Part shown: piece after piece, positions 1 to 5,966 of the stretch | Numbering within the stretch: position 1 is the stretch's first letter | Layout: each line of letters begins with the position of its first letter | From: CAYJAP01 sp964368425 | GTDB taxonomy: Bacteria; Bacillota; Clostridia; Christensenellales; UBA1242 | Direction: 5' to 3' | DNA length: 9,938 nt | NCBI GenBank assembly: GCA_964368425.1 | Contig: CAYJAP010000026.1 | Coordinates: 1 to 9,938 of the forward strand | The notes under the pieces: model-generated | What the model saw: only the letters and a program-made list of their open reading frames with translations | Databases searched by the model: none | What the model was told of the DNA's origin: nothing | Made by a program: the position numbers and the translations under genes

Positions 1-22
1 CTTTTTATATAATCTTTAAAAA

Positions 23-1600
23 TTATTTATTAGCTATTTCGTACAGAATTTCGTTTTCCTTAGCAATGTCCAGGCGATTGTACAGGTTCTCGCCCTTTTC
101 CACCGTTGTGTTATTCTGCAATAATGTGAAATGTTCATCTTCCTTAATGTGCTGCGGAACGTCCATTCCAAACTTAGGAAATATTGCAGGAGTTTTTTCA
201 GGTAAGAATGGAAGTAACAGTACATAAGCTTCTAACGAAACTTCCGCTAACGTGAATAAGAAGGTGTTAAGTCTAGCCTTTTTATCCTCTGCCTTCGCTA
301 GTTCCCACGGCTTGTTTTCATCAATATATCTGTTGCATTCTTCTAGTATCGCAAGCGCACATTTGTATGCCTGCATTGGCTGTAGATTCTTGATAGCTAC
401 AACACAATCTTTCTTGAGTTCGATCGTTTTATCTTTTAGCAGTTTATCTTGTGGCTCGTATACATTGTCATTCTGTAATATTCCGCCGTTGTATTTAATG
501 ACCATTCCGATAGTTCGCGACACCATGTTGCCTATAGTATTGGATAGATTACTGTTATACGAATTTAAGAACAGGTCTTGACTATACGGACCATCGAAAC
601 CAAAGTTAATGTCTCCGATTAAAAAGTTTCTCACCGAATCGCTGCTGTATCTTTCAATCAGCACACGAGGGTCGAAAATCTCTTTTTTACCCGCATCTTT
701 ACTCTTGCTTAGTTTACCGTTATTTATTAACATCCAACCATGCCCGAAGATTTTCTCCGGTAGTGGAACGTCTAGCGCCATCAACAATGCCGGCCAAATA
801 ATTGCGTGGAAACGAACAATCTCCTTACCTACCACATGCACATCTGCTGGCCAAAACTTTTTGAAGTTACTATCGTCCTCTGATAAGTATCCCAGCGCGG
901 TTATATAGTTCGTTAGTGCATCAACCCAAACATAGATTGTGTGTTCACGGTCAAAACTAACAGGAATACCCCACTTCACAGATTTTCTAGTAACAGACAA
1001 GTCTTTCAGTCCGTCCTTTAGGAAGTTGTTCACCATCTCATTAACTCGGTTTTGAGGCTCAAGAAAACTAGGATTGTTTGTATATAAATCTCTTATTTTA
1101 TCTGTATACTTACTCAACCTGAACTTATAACATTCTTCACTACTCTCCTGCACTTCACGTCCGCAGTCAGGACATTTACCGTCTACCAACTGCTCATCTG
1201 TCCAAAAAGACTCACATGGAACACAGTACTTACCATGATAGAAATCTTTATATATCTCTCCCTTCTCGTATAACGCGTCAAACATTTTAGAAACCGCTTT
1301 CTCATGATAATCGTCAGTTGTCCTGATAAATTTATCATAAGAGATATTCAGATTTTTCCATAAATCTTTTGCGTCAGCTATTATTTCGTCGAGATGTTCC
1401 ATCTCGCTCATCCCTCGTTCGCTAGCTACTTTAGCTATTTTTGCACCGTGCTCATCTGTTCCGGTAAGAAAAAAAACATCATGGTTTAACATTCGATGGA
1501 ATCTCGCAATAGCATCACACACAACAGTCGTGTACGCATTGCCTAACGTCAATTTGGCGCTTGGATAGTATATAGGCGTAGTAATATAGAATTTTTCCAT
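23..1600 (-). CDS. metG: Methionyl-tRNA synthetase (short form, no C-terminal tRNA-binding domain)
   Basis: Cytosolic class I aminoacyl-tRNA synthetase that charges tRNA-Met with methionine using ATP. It is 525 aa. The Rossmann catalytic core starts at residue 1 (KFYITTPIYYPS), with the HIGH-equivalent read as TLGN at 18-21 and LTGTDEHG at 45-52. The connective domain has a zinc knuckle of two CxxC pairs (C126/C129, C143/C146). The KMSKS-equivalent is KLSKS at 296-300, followed by an alpha-helical anticodon-binding domain to the end. Many Bacillus and Clostridia MetRS proteins run to about 640-680 aa with a C-terminal Trbp111/EMAP-like dimerisation domain. This one stops before it, which is a normal short form and not a visible truncation. 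The start is supported by GAGGAG about 6 nt upstream. The gene has its own consensus promoter just after comFC. The leader is about 50 nt, too short for a T-box. Family assignment is secure; the motif variants are discussed as a finding. Confidence 0.97.
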   Translation of the reverse strand: MEKFYITTPIYYPSAKLTLGNAYTTVVCDAIARFHRMLNHDVFFLTGTDEHGAKIAKVASERGMSEMEHLDEIIADAKDLWKNLNISYDKFIRTTDDYHEKAVSKMFDALYEKGEIYKDFYHGKYCVPCESFWTDEQLVDGKCPDCGREVQESSEECYKFRLSKYTDKIRDLYTNNPSFLEPQNRVNEMVNNFLKDGLKDLSVTRKSVKWGIPVSFDREHTIYVWVDALTNYITALGYLSEDDSNFKKFWPADVHVVGKEIVRFHAIIWPALLMALDVPLPEKIFGHGWMLINNGKLSKSKDAGKKEIFDPRVLIERYSSDSVRNFLIGDINFGFDGPYSQDLFLNSYNSNLSNTIGNMVSRTIGMVIKYNGGILQNDNVYEPQDKLLKDKTIELKKDCVVAIKNLQPMQAYKCALAILEECNRYIDENKPWELAKAEDKKARLNTFLFTLAEVSLEAYVLLLPFLPEKTPAIFPKFGMDVPQHIKEDEHFTLLQNNTTVEKGENLYNRLDIAKENEILYEIANK

Positions 1601-1626
1601 GATTTTCTCCTCTATTTATTATTTGT

Positions 1627-1651
1627 CATCGTAACTCGCACTTTAACGATG
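1627..1651 (-). promoter_or_regulatory. 5' leader stem-loop of metG at the predicted transcript start
   Basis: The leader RNA can fold CATCGT (1651-1646) against ACGATG (1632-1627). This gives six pairs, extendable by two A-T pairs across a one-base bulge, with an 8-nt loop. It lies at the predicted +1 and is not followed by a U-tract, so it is not a terminator. A 5'-end hairpin of this kind could protect the mRNA from 5'-dependent decay. That role is inference, and the pairing itself is modest. Confidence 0.45.
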
Positions 1652-1656
1652 TATTA

Positions 1657-1685
1657 ATTATATTCTCAAAAGTTCTTCGTGTCAA
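1657..1685 (-). promoter_or_regulatory. Consensus sigma-A promoter of metG
   Basis: On the minus strand the -35 is TTGACA (1685-1680) and the -10 is TATAAT (1662-1657), separated by exactly 17 bases. This is a perfect match to the housekeeping sigma-A consensus. The predicted start of transcription is near 1650. The -35 begins 3 bases after the comFC stop codon, so metG can be expressed independently of recD2-comFC. No terminator separates comFC from this promoter, so read-through from upstream is also possible. Confidence 0.9.
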
Positions 1686-1688
1686 ATA

Positions 1689-2447
1689 TTATTCCCTATT
1701 ATACGCATTTATCTCGTTTTTCCCAACCCGTTCAGCATGAGCCAGCGTCACGACGAATACTCTTTTTGCACCCGCCTTCAACAATGTTTTCGAGCATTCA
1801 TTTATCGTACTACCGGTGGTAAAAACATCATCAACGAGTAAAACATTTTTACCTGCAATGCTCTGTTTATTGCTAACCGAAAAAGCATCTTTAACGTTTT
1901 CTTTTCTCTCCGCATAAGACAAATCTGTTTGCGTCGAAGTATCTTTTACTCTCGTTAGTATTTTCGTATTCACCGCCATTCCTTTTTCTGTAAAAGCATG
2001 GCACAGCAACTCCGACTGGTTATACCCTCTCTTCACCTGATGAGCAGGAAATAATGGAACGGGCACAACAACATCTGCTTCGTGATTAATCTTCATGTAC
2101 TCCGCCAACATGAAATACGACAGACTCTGTGCTATATATTTTTTGTTATCGTATTTAAGTTGTTTGATGAGAAAAGCAATGCTATCCTTGTACAGAAACG
2201 GAGAACGGCATTGGACAAATTTAGGAAATTTGGTTCTACAGAAGTCGCAAATGTCTCCTTGCGCATAGAGAGGGTTTCCACACCTTTTACAGATTTTTCC
2301 ATCATTGAAAGGAAGTGTAAACAAACACTCATCACAGAAAGAACTCTTTCTATCATCATTGATTTCCTTAGAACATAGCAGACACTTATATCCACTAGGA
2401 AAAAGAATTTCTTCTACTTTTCTTTTGATCGTTTCAATAATTTTCAT
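1689..2447 (-). CDS. comFC: ComF-family phosphoribosyltransferase with double zinc ribbon
   Basis: ComFC/GntX-type protein of 252 aa, a normal length for the family. The N-terminus has four CxxC pairs (C22/C25, C38/C41, C53/C56, C67/C70), consistent with two zinc sites. A type I phosphoribosyltransferase domain follows, with VVPVPL at 127-132, KRGYNQS at 139-145 and the PRPP loop DDVFTTGST at 206-214. Members are needed for natural transformation in several bacteria, where ComFC works at the membrane-cytosol DNA uptake step with the ComFA ATPase; the exact reaction is not settled. It starts 8 nt after the recD2 stop, and its SD (AGAGGT) overlaps that stop codon (TAG), so the two are probably translationally coupled. 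No comFA is present in the window. Confidence in the family is high, but a direct competence role in this organism is only inferred. Confidence 0.93.
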   Translation of the reverse strand: MKIIETIKRKVEEILFPSGYKCLLCSKEINDDRKSSFCDECLFTLPFNDGKICKRCGNPLYAQGDICDFCRTKFPKFVQCRSPFLYKDSIAFLIKQLKYDNKKYIAQSLSYFMLAEYMKINHEADVVVPVPLFPAHQVKRGYNQSELLCHAFTEKGMAVNTKILTRVKDTSTQTDLSYAERKENVKDAFSVSNKQSIAGKNVLLVDDVFTTGSTINECSKTLLKAGAKRVFVVTLAHAERVGKNEINAYNRE

Positions 2448-2455
2448 TTGTACCT

Positions 2456-4660
2456 CTAAGATAAAAATGCTGTCGGGGTTTCTTTACCCTGAACCAAAAA
2501 CTCCTTCAACATCGTGTAGCGTTCTTGCGTTTTATTGTTGCGTATCATCATCTTCATAGTTTTAGTCGTGCCCACAATCACCACCATACTCTTTGCACGG
2601 GTAACTGCAGTGTACAGTAAATTTCTGCTCAGCAACATAGGGGCCCCGTTCACCAATGGAATGATTACAACATCAAACTCGCTACCCTGACTCTTATGGA
2701 TTGTTATGGCGTACGACAGCATCAGCTCAGCTAAATCCGGACGAGCGTACATAGCCCTTCTACCGTCCTCAAACTCGACGTAAACCTCACCCGTCTGTCT
2801 GTTTATATCCGTTATTTTCCCAATATCCCCGTTAAAAACTCCCGACCCAACGTATCCGTCTTTTCTCCATTCTCTCTCGTAATTATTAGTAATCTGCATT
2901 ACCCTGTCGTTAACTCGATAGATGTACTTATCGCTCACGAGTTCAGGCTTGGACAGTGACGGAGGGTTTATACTTTCCTGCAAAACACGGTTAAGATTAT
3001 CTACCCCACAAGTACCGTTTTTCATCGCTGACAGCACCTGGATTCTGCTGTTATCTATGTTCAAGAACTGTGGTATGCGTGTCAACTGCATGTTTTTAAC
3101 ACTCTTTAACATCTCTTCTGCGCTTTCTTTGTAGTCGAAGAAAAAGTCTTTGCTCTTGTTATTAATCTCGGGCATTTTCCCGTTATTAATTGCATGCGCA
3201 TTAGTTATTATTAAACTGTCGTCATCTTGACGATATATATGTGTAAGTGAAACAACAGGCACAACTTCGCTTGAGATAATATCCCCCAACAAATTTCCTG
3301 CACCTACGCTAGGAAGCTGATCTTTATCCCCTACTAGCACAATTTGTGTGCCGTTTCGCAAAGCACGAATCAAATAGAAGAAAAGTTGGACGTCAACCAT
3401 ACTAACTTCGTCGATGATAATAACATCACAAGTAAGCTTGTTATTTACGTTAAAATTAAACCTGTTGAAACTATTAAAATCCACTTCCAACGCACGGTGT
3501 ATCGTGCTCGCCTCTGCCCCAGTACTCTCGCTAAGACGCTTAGCAGCACGCCCCGTAGGAGCAACCAGCTTGACTTTCTTACCCATATTTCCAAACAGGT
3601 ACATCAAACACTTTACTATCGTCGTCTTTCCCGTTCCTGGACCGCCAGTAATTACACTCACTGAATTATTCACTGAAGCAGACAACGCTTCTATTTGAGT
3701 AGCATGCAGCTTGATTTTGTTTAATTTTTGGTACAAAGAAATCTCTTCTTCCACATTATATTGTGGCAACTCGTTAAGAGAAAATAGATTTATCGTCGCG
3801 GCGATAAGTTTTTCTATATTATATAACTTTACGAGCATCACACATTCTTGCTCAGCAGCATTTTTGAACTGTTTTACCAGTCCCTCCAACACCATCTGAG
3901 CCAATATATCCGTAACCTTTTCAGATATGGGCATCTGCAACAACTCATCTAGCGAACTTACTAACCTGTCCAACAAAATATATGTGTTACCGCTTCGGTC
4001 GCTGTTTTCTTTCAGAAGGTGTAAAATACCTGCCCTCACACGGAACACACTGTCTTTATCTACTCCCATTTTCTGTGCAATCTTATCGGCGGTGTAAAAT
4101 CCTATTCCCTCAACATCTTCCACTAACTTATAAGGATTCTCTTTTAACAGCCTTTCCGTCTTGTTTTGGTACACTTTATATATTTTCATCGCCATGTTTG
4201 TAGTTATATTATGACTTTGCATCAACATAACGGCGTTTTGCATATCTCTAACTTCTCTAAAACTGGAGATAATATCTTCCAACTTCCTCTGACTTATCCC
4301 TCTAATTTCTAACAATTTATGCGGGGCAAACTCTATAACTTCCAGCGTTTTTTCACCAAACCCTGCAACAATATTCGTTGCAGTGATTTCACCCACTCCC
4401 TTTATAAGCCCACTACTGAGATACTTGATTATACCTTCCACCGTATTTGGTGGCACGATTTTTATGTTGTGTACACTAAATTGCTCGCCATATTTGTTCG
4501 TCGTAAAAGAGCCTGTTAGTTCGACAAGTTCCCCCACTGCAACTTGAGGAAATTTTCCCACCGCCGTAATAGGTTCTCCATTGACATCTAACAAAATAAC
4601 CGTGTATAAATTTTCATTATTTCTGAAAATTATATCTTCTATCTCGCCTTTTATAACCAT
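2456..4660 (-). CDS. recD2: RecD2-type ATP-dependent 5'-3' DNA helicase (SF1B)
   Basis: Stand-alone RecD-like helicase of Bacillota (not part of RecBCD), implicated in replication-fork maintenance and DNA damage tolerance. From the ATG at 4660 it is 734 aa, within the usual 720-870 range. Order: N-terminal OB-like segment (residues 1-70); tandem helix-hairpin-helix region (about 75-200, e.g. GLIKGVGEITA and VEGIGFYTADK); Walker A GGPGTGKT at 339-346; APTGRAAKR at 367-375; Walker B DE at 417-418; GDKDQLPS at 444-451; YRQ at 476-478; SH3-like insert near 585-640; motif V IHKSQGSEF at 654-662; motif VI YTAVTRAK at 683-690. An in-frame TTG at 4672 would add four residues but has no SD. The ATG at 4660 has GGGA about 6 nt upstream and matches the family N-terminus (MVIKGEIEDIIF). 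First gene of recD2-comFC, with its own promoter at 4720-4748. Confidence 0.95.
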   Translation of the reverse strand: MVIKGEIEDIIFRNNENLYTVILLDVNGEPITAVGKFPQVAVGELVELTGSFTTNKYGEQFSVHNIKIVPPNTVEGIIKYLSSGLIKGVGEITATNIVAGFGEKTLEVIEFAPHKLLEIRGISQRKLEDIISSFREVRDMQNAVMLMQSHNITTNMAMKIYKVYQNKTERLLKENPYKLVEDVEGIGFYTADKIAQKMGVDKDSVFRVRAGILHLLKENSDRSGNTYILLDRLVSSLDELLQMPISEKVTDILAQMVLEGLVKQFKNAAEQECVMLVKLYNIEKLIAATINLFSLNELPQYNVEEEISLYQKLNKIKLHATQIEALSASVNNSVSVITGGPGTGKTTIVKCLMYLFGNMGKKVKLVAPTGRAAKRLSESTGAEASTIHRALEVDFNSFNRFNFNVNNKLTCDVIIIDEVSMVDVQLFFYLIRALRNGTQIVLVGDKDQLPSVGAGNLLGDIISSEVVPVVSLTHIYRQDDDSLIITNAHAINNGKMPEINNKSKDFFFDYKESAEEMLKSVKNMQLTRIPQFLNIDNSRIQVLSAMKNGTCGVDNLNRVLQESINPPSLSKPELVSDKYIYRVNDRVMQITNNYEREWRKDGYVGSGVFNGDIGKITDINRQTGEVYVEFEDGRRAMYARPDLAELMLSYAITIHKSQGSEFDVVIIPLVNGAPMLLSRNLLYTAVTRAKSMVVIVGTTKTMKMMIRNNKTQERYTMLKEFLVQGKETPTAFLS

Positions 4661-4689
4661 TTTACATCCCAAAATATGTGTAGTAAAAA

Positions 4690-4712
4690 TAAGTGTAATA
4701 ACTTAACACTTA
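4690..4712 (-). promoter_or_regulatory. Leader stem-loop upstream of recD2, terminator-like
   Basis: TAAGTGT and ACACTTA form a perfect 7-bp AT-rich stem with a 9-nt loop. On the minus strand it is followed by ATTTTTA; on the plus strand it is followed by CTTTTTTA, so it resembles a weak bidirectional terminator. Its first base is where the recD2 transcript is predicted to start (about 4713). It could be a 5'-stabilising hairpin or a weak attenuator. The stem is AT-rich, so folding in vivo is uncertain. Confidence 0.4.
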
Positions 4713-4719
4713 CTTTTTT

Positions 4720-4748
4720 ATTGTAGAACATTTTGCCTTTTTTCACAA
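4720..4748 (-). promoter_or_regulatory. Sigma-A promoter of recD2-comFC
   Basis: The minus strand shows -35 TTGTGA (4748-4743), a 17-base spacer, and -10 TACAAT (4725-4720), with a predicted start near 4713. It lies between the rpsR terminator and recD2, where a new transcription unit is expected. The -35 matches four of six consensus positions and the -10 five of six. Confidence 0.75.
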
Positions 4749-4796
4749 GTAATTCGAACATATATTTGATATCTGCACATAAAGACAATCTGCGCA

Positions 4797-4823
4797 TAAA
4801 AAAATTGTGCGTGTGCACAATTT
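4797..4823 (-). terminator. Rho-independent terminator after rpsR
   Basis: A perfect 9-bp stem (AAATTGTGC paired with GCACAATTT, arms 4815-4823 and 4802-4810) with a 4-nt ACAC loop is followed on the minus strand by a continuous T-run. It begins one base after the rpsR stop codon, so it ends the rpsF-ssb-rpsR transcript. Confidence 0.92.
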
Positions 4824-4824
4824 A

Positions 4825-5100
4825 TTAATCACCTACATAAGGTATCAGAGCCATAAATCTCGCTCTTTTTATTGCAACTGCCACTTCTCTCTGGTGTGCT
4901 GCACATGTTCCCGTTTGTCTTTTAGGAATAATCTTTCCCTTTTCTGTAATATATCTCCTTAGTTTATTGGTATCTTTATAATCAATATACTTAGATTTCT
5001 CCACACAGAATGAACAAACTTTCTTTCTAGGAACTCTCTTAAAACGCTTAACTGGTCTATCAACAGGCTCAACTACAGCACTTTTTAATTCTTCACTCAT
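4825..5100 (-). CDS. rpsR: 30S ribosomal protein S18, zinc-binding (C+) form
   Basis: Small-subunit protein that binds 16S rRNA as a heterodimer with S6 in the platform. It is 91 aa. The basic, disordered N-terminal arm (residues 1-27) is longer than in the 79-aa Bacillus subtilis protein. The conserved core includes IDYKD (39-43), LRRYI (47-51), TEKGKI (52-57) and the C-terminal signature AIKRARFMALIPYV. C29, C32, C66 and H69 are placed like the metal ligands of zinc-type (C+) S18, where C- forms such as that of B. subtilis have lost them. Start supported by GGAGG with a 4-nt spacer. It is the last gene of rpsF-ssb-rpsR, with a terminator directly after the stop. Expression is probably tied to the S6:S18 leader motif. 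Confidence 0.97.
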   Translation of the reverse strand: MSEELKSAVVEPVDRPVKRFKRVPRKKVCSFCVEKSKYIDYKDTNKLRRYITEKGKIIPKRQTGTCAAHQREVAVAIKRARFMALIPYVGD

Positions 5101-5119
5101 ATATCCTCCTATCAGATTA

Positions 5120-5133
5120 CGACATAACTGTCG
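5120..5133 (-). other. Small intercistronic hairpin between ssb and rpsR
   Basis: CGACA (5133-5129) and TGTCG (5124-5120) form a perfect 5-bp stem closed by a GTTA tetraloop, in the 45-nt gap between the ssb stop and rpsR. It has no U-tract, so it is not a terminator, and it lies about 10 nt upstream of the rpsR SD. It could stabilise processed mRNA ends or modulate rpsR translation; a chance hairpin is equally possible. Confidence 0.25.
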
Positions 5134-5145
5134 ACTTAATTTGTA

Positions 5146-5535
5146 TTAAAATGGTAAATTGTCATCATCGATCGGCTGTAACTTAGCTATATCTTCTCCA
5201 CTCTTTTCAGACTGGTCACGATTAGTACTTAAGAACTCCACCTCTTCTGCAACAACTTCTGTAACGTAACGTTTTGTACCGTCTTGCGCGTCATAGTTTC
5301 TTACTTGTACGCTTCCAACCACACCTACTTTACTACCTTTCTTTAAGAACTTATGACAGTTCTCAGCCAACCCTCTCCATGTAACAACGTTTAAGAAATC
5401 TGCATCTCTTCCACCTTCACTGTTAGCAAATTTACGTTGAACAGCTATCGTGAACTTACACACAGACACACCGTTTGATGTGGTAGTAATTTCTGGATCT
5501 TTTGTTAAGTTACCTATTAAAATAATCTTATTCAT
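5146..5535 (-). CDS. ssb: Single-stranded DNA-binding protein SSB
   Basis: Homotetrameric SSB that coats single-stranded DNA in replication, repair and recombination and recruits partner proteins through its C-terminal tip. It is 129 aa: an OB-fold at residues 1-104 (start MNKIILIGNLTKDPE, FLNVVTWRGLAENC at 47-60, GSVQVRNY at 74-81), a short linker (105-121), and an acidic tip DDDNLPF at 123-129. The tip keeps the terminal hydrophobic LPF but has an Asn between the acidic run and Leu, compared with DDDLPF in Bacillus SsbA. The linker is much shorter than in the 172-aa Bacillus SsbA. It sits 14 nt after rpsF with its own GGAG, in the classic rpsF-ssb-rpsR order. It is probably the main replicative SSB. 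Confidence 0.96.
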   Translation of the reverse strand: MNKIILIGNLTKDPEITTTSNGVSVCKFTIAVQRKFANSEGGRDADFLNVVTWRGLAENCHKFLKKGSKVGVVGSVQVRNYDAQDGTKRYVTEVVAEEVEFLSTNRDQSEKSGEDIAKLQPIDDDNLPF

Positions 5536-5549
5536 AAACTTCTCCTATA

Positions 5550-5837
5550 TTATGCGTCTAATTTTAGACATAAACTTCTAATTACATCTTCGTCAATGAG
5601 CATCTTCGCATTAACTTTAGCTGGTACAGTTGAATCGGAATCAAAGTTAAAAAGCACGTAGTAACCTTCATTCTTGTAACTAATAGGGTAAGCAAACTTT
5701 TTAACACCCCATTTGTTGACGCCCTGCACTTTTCCGTTTTCTTTTTCTATAATTTCAGAATATTTTTTAACAATGGCTTCTCTTTGCTCTTCTGTTAAAG
5801 ATGCTGAAAAAATGGTCAAGAGTTCGTATTTGTTCAT
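5550..5837 (-). CDS. rpsF: 30S ribosomal protein S6
   Basis: Ribosomal protein of the small-subunit platform and partner of S18. It is 95 aa, the standard length for Bacillota. The sequence follows the ferredoxin-like S6 fold: MNKYELLTIFSASLTEE at the start, GKVQGVNKWGVKKFAYPI at 35-52 and YYVLFNFDSD at 59-68. The start has a strong AGGAGGT SD (5850-5844). It is the first gene of rpsF-ssb-rpsR, with a sigma-A promoter and an S6:S18-like RNA element upstream that would let surplus S6:S18 complex repress translation. Confidence 0.97.
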   Translation of the reverse strand: MNKYELLTIFSASLTEEQREAIVKKYSEIIEKENGKVQGVNKWGVKKFAYPISYKNEGYYVLFNFDSDSTVPAKVNAKMLIDEDVIRSLCLKLDA

Positions 5838-5855
5838 AGCATTACCTCCTTTTGG

Positions 5856-5884
5856 TCTATCGGCCTATAAAATAGGCAAGTAGA
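5856..5884 (-). promoter_or_regulatory. S6:S18-like autoregulatory leader motif upstream of rpsF
   Basis: The leader RNA folds as an outer stem UCUA/UAGA (5884-5881 with 5859-5856), an internal loop CUU opposite CGA, and an inner perfect 6-bp stem GCCUAU/AUAGGC with a UUU loop. The strand returning from the inner stem reads GGCCGA and so carries the CCG trinucleotide. This matches the published S6:S18 leader motif (Matelska et al. 2013), which mimics the S6:S18 site on 16S rRNA. It ends 5 nt upstream of the rpsF SD, so protein binding could block ribosome access. The structure was folded by eye. The gene context strongly favours this call. Confidence 0.75.
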
Positions 5885-5906
5885 TAATTATTAAATTATC
5901 AGAATT

Positions 5907-5935
5907 ATATTACCACATAAGATTGTTTTTTGCAA
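5907..5935 (-). promoter_or_regulatory. Sigma-A promoter of rpsF-ssb-rpsR
   Basis: The minus strand shows -35 TTGCAA (5935-5930), a 17-base spacer, and -10 TAATAT (5912-5907), with an extended -10 TGG just before the hexamer. The predicted start is near 5900, giving a leader of about 63 nt that contains the S6:S18-like motif. It lies about 30 nt after the last gene of the germination operon, with no terminator between them. Confidence 0.8.
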
Positions 5936-5966
5936 CACTTTTCCAACCTTTAGATGGAGTAATTCT

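Noticed and set aside
1..22. Next gene or terminator downstream of metG
   Set aside because: Only 22 bases remain. They are AT-rich with no stem or SD that I can support.
1601..1656. T-box or other riboswitch before metG
   Set aside because: The leader from the predicted start to the ATG is only about 50 nt and holds one small hairpin. There is no room for a T-box stem I, specifier loop and antiterminator.
2132..2395. 87-codon minus-strand frame inside comFC
   Set aside because: It is an out-of-frame overlap with comFC, which has eight ordered zinc-ligand cysteines and a PRPP loop. Both cannot be real here.
4658..4672. TTG start of recD2 at 4672, giving four extra residues
   Set aside because: It has no SD. 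The ATG at 4660 has GGGA upstream and matches the N-terminus usual for RecD2.
5936..5966. Terminator after gerAC
   Set aside because: The only inverted repeat (CCA...TGG around 5942-5956) has about three pairs and no U-run.
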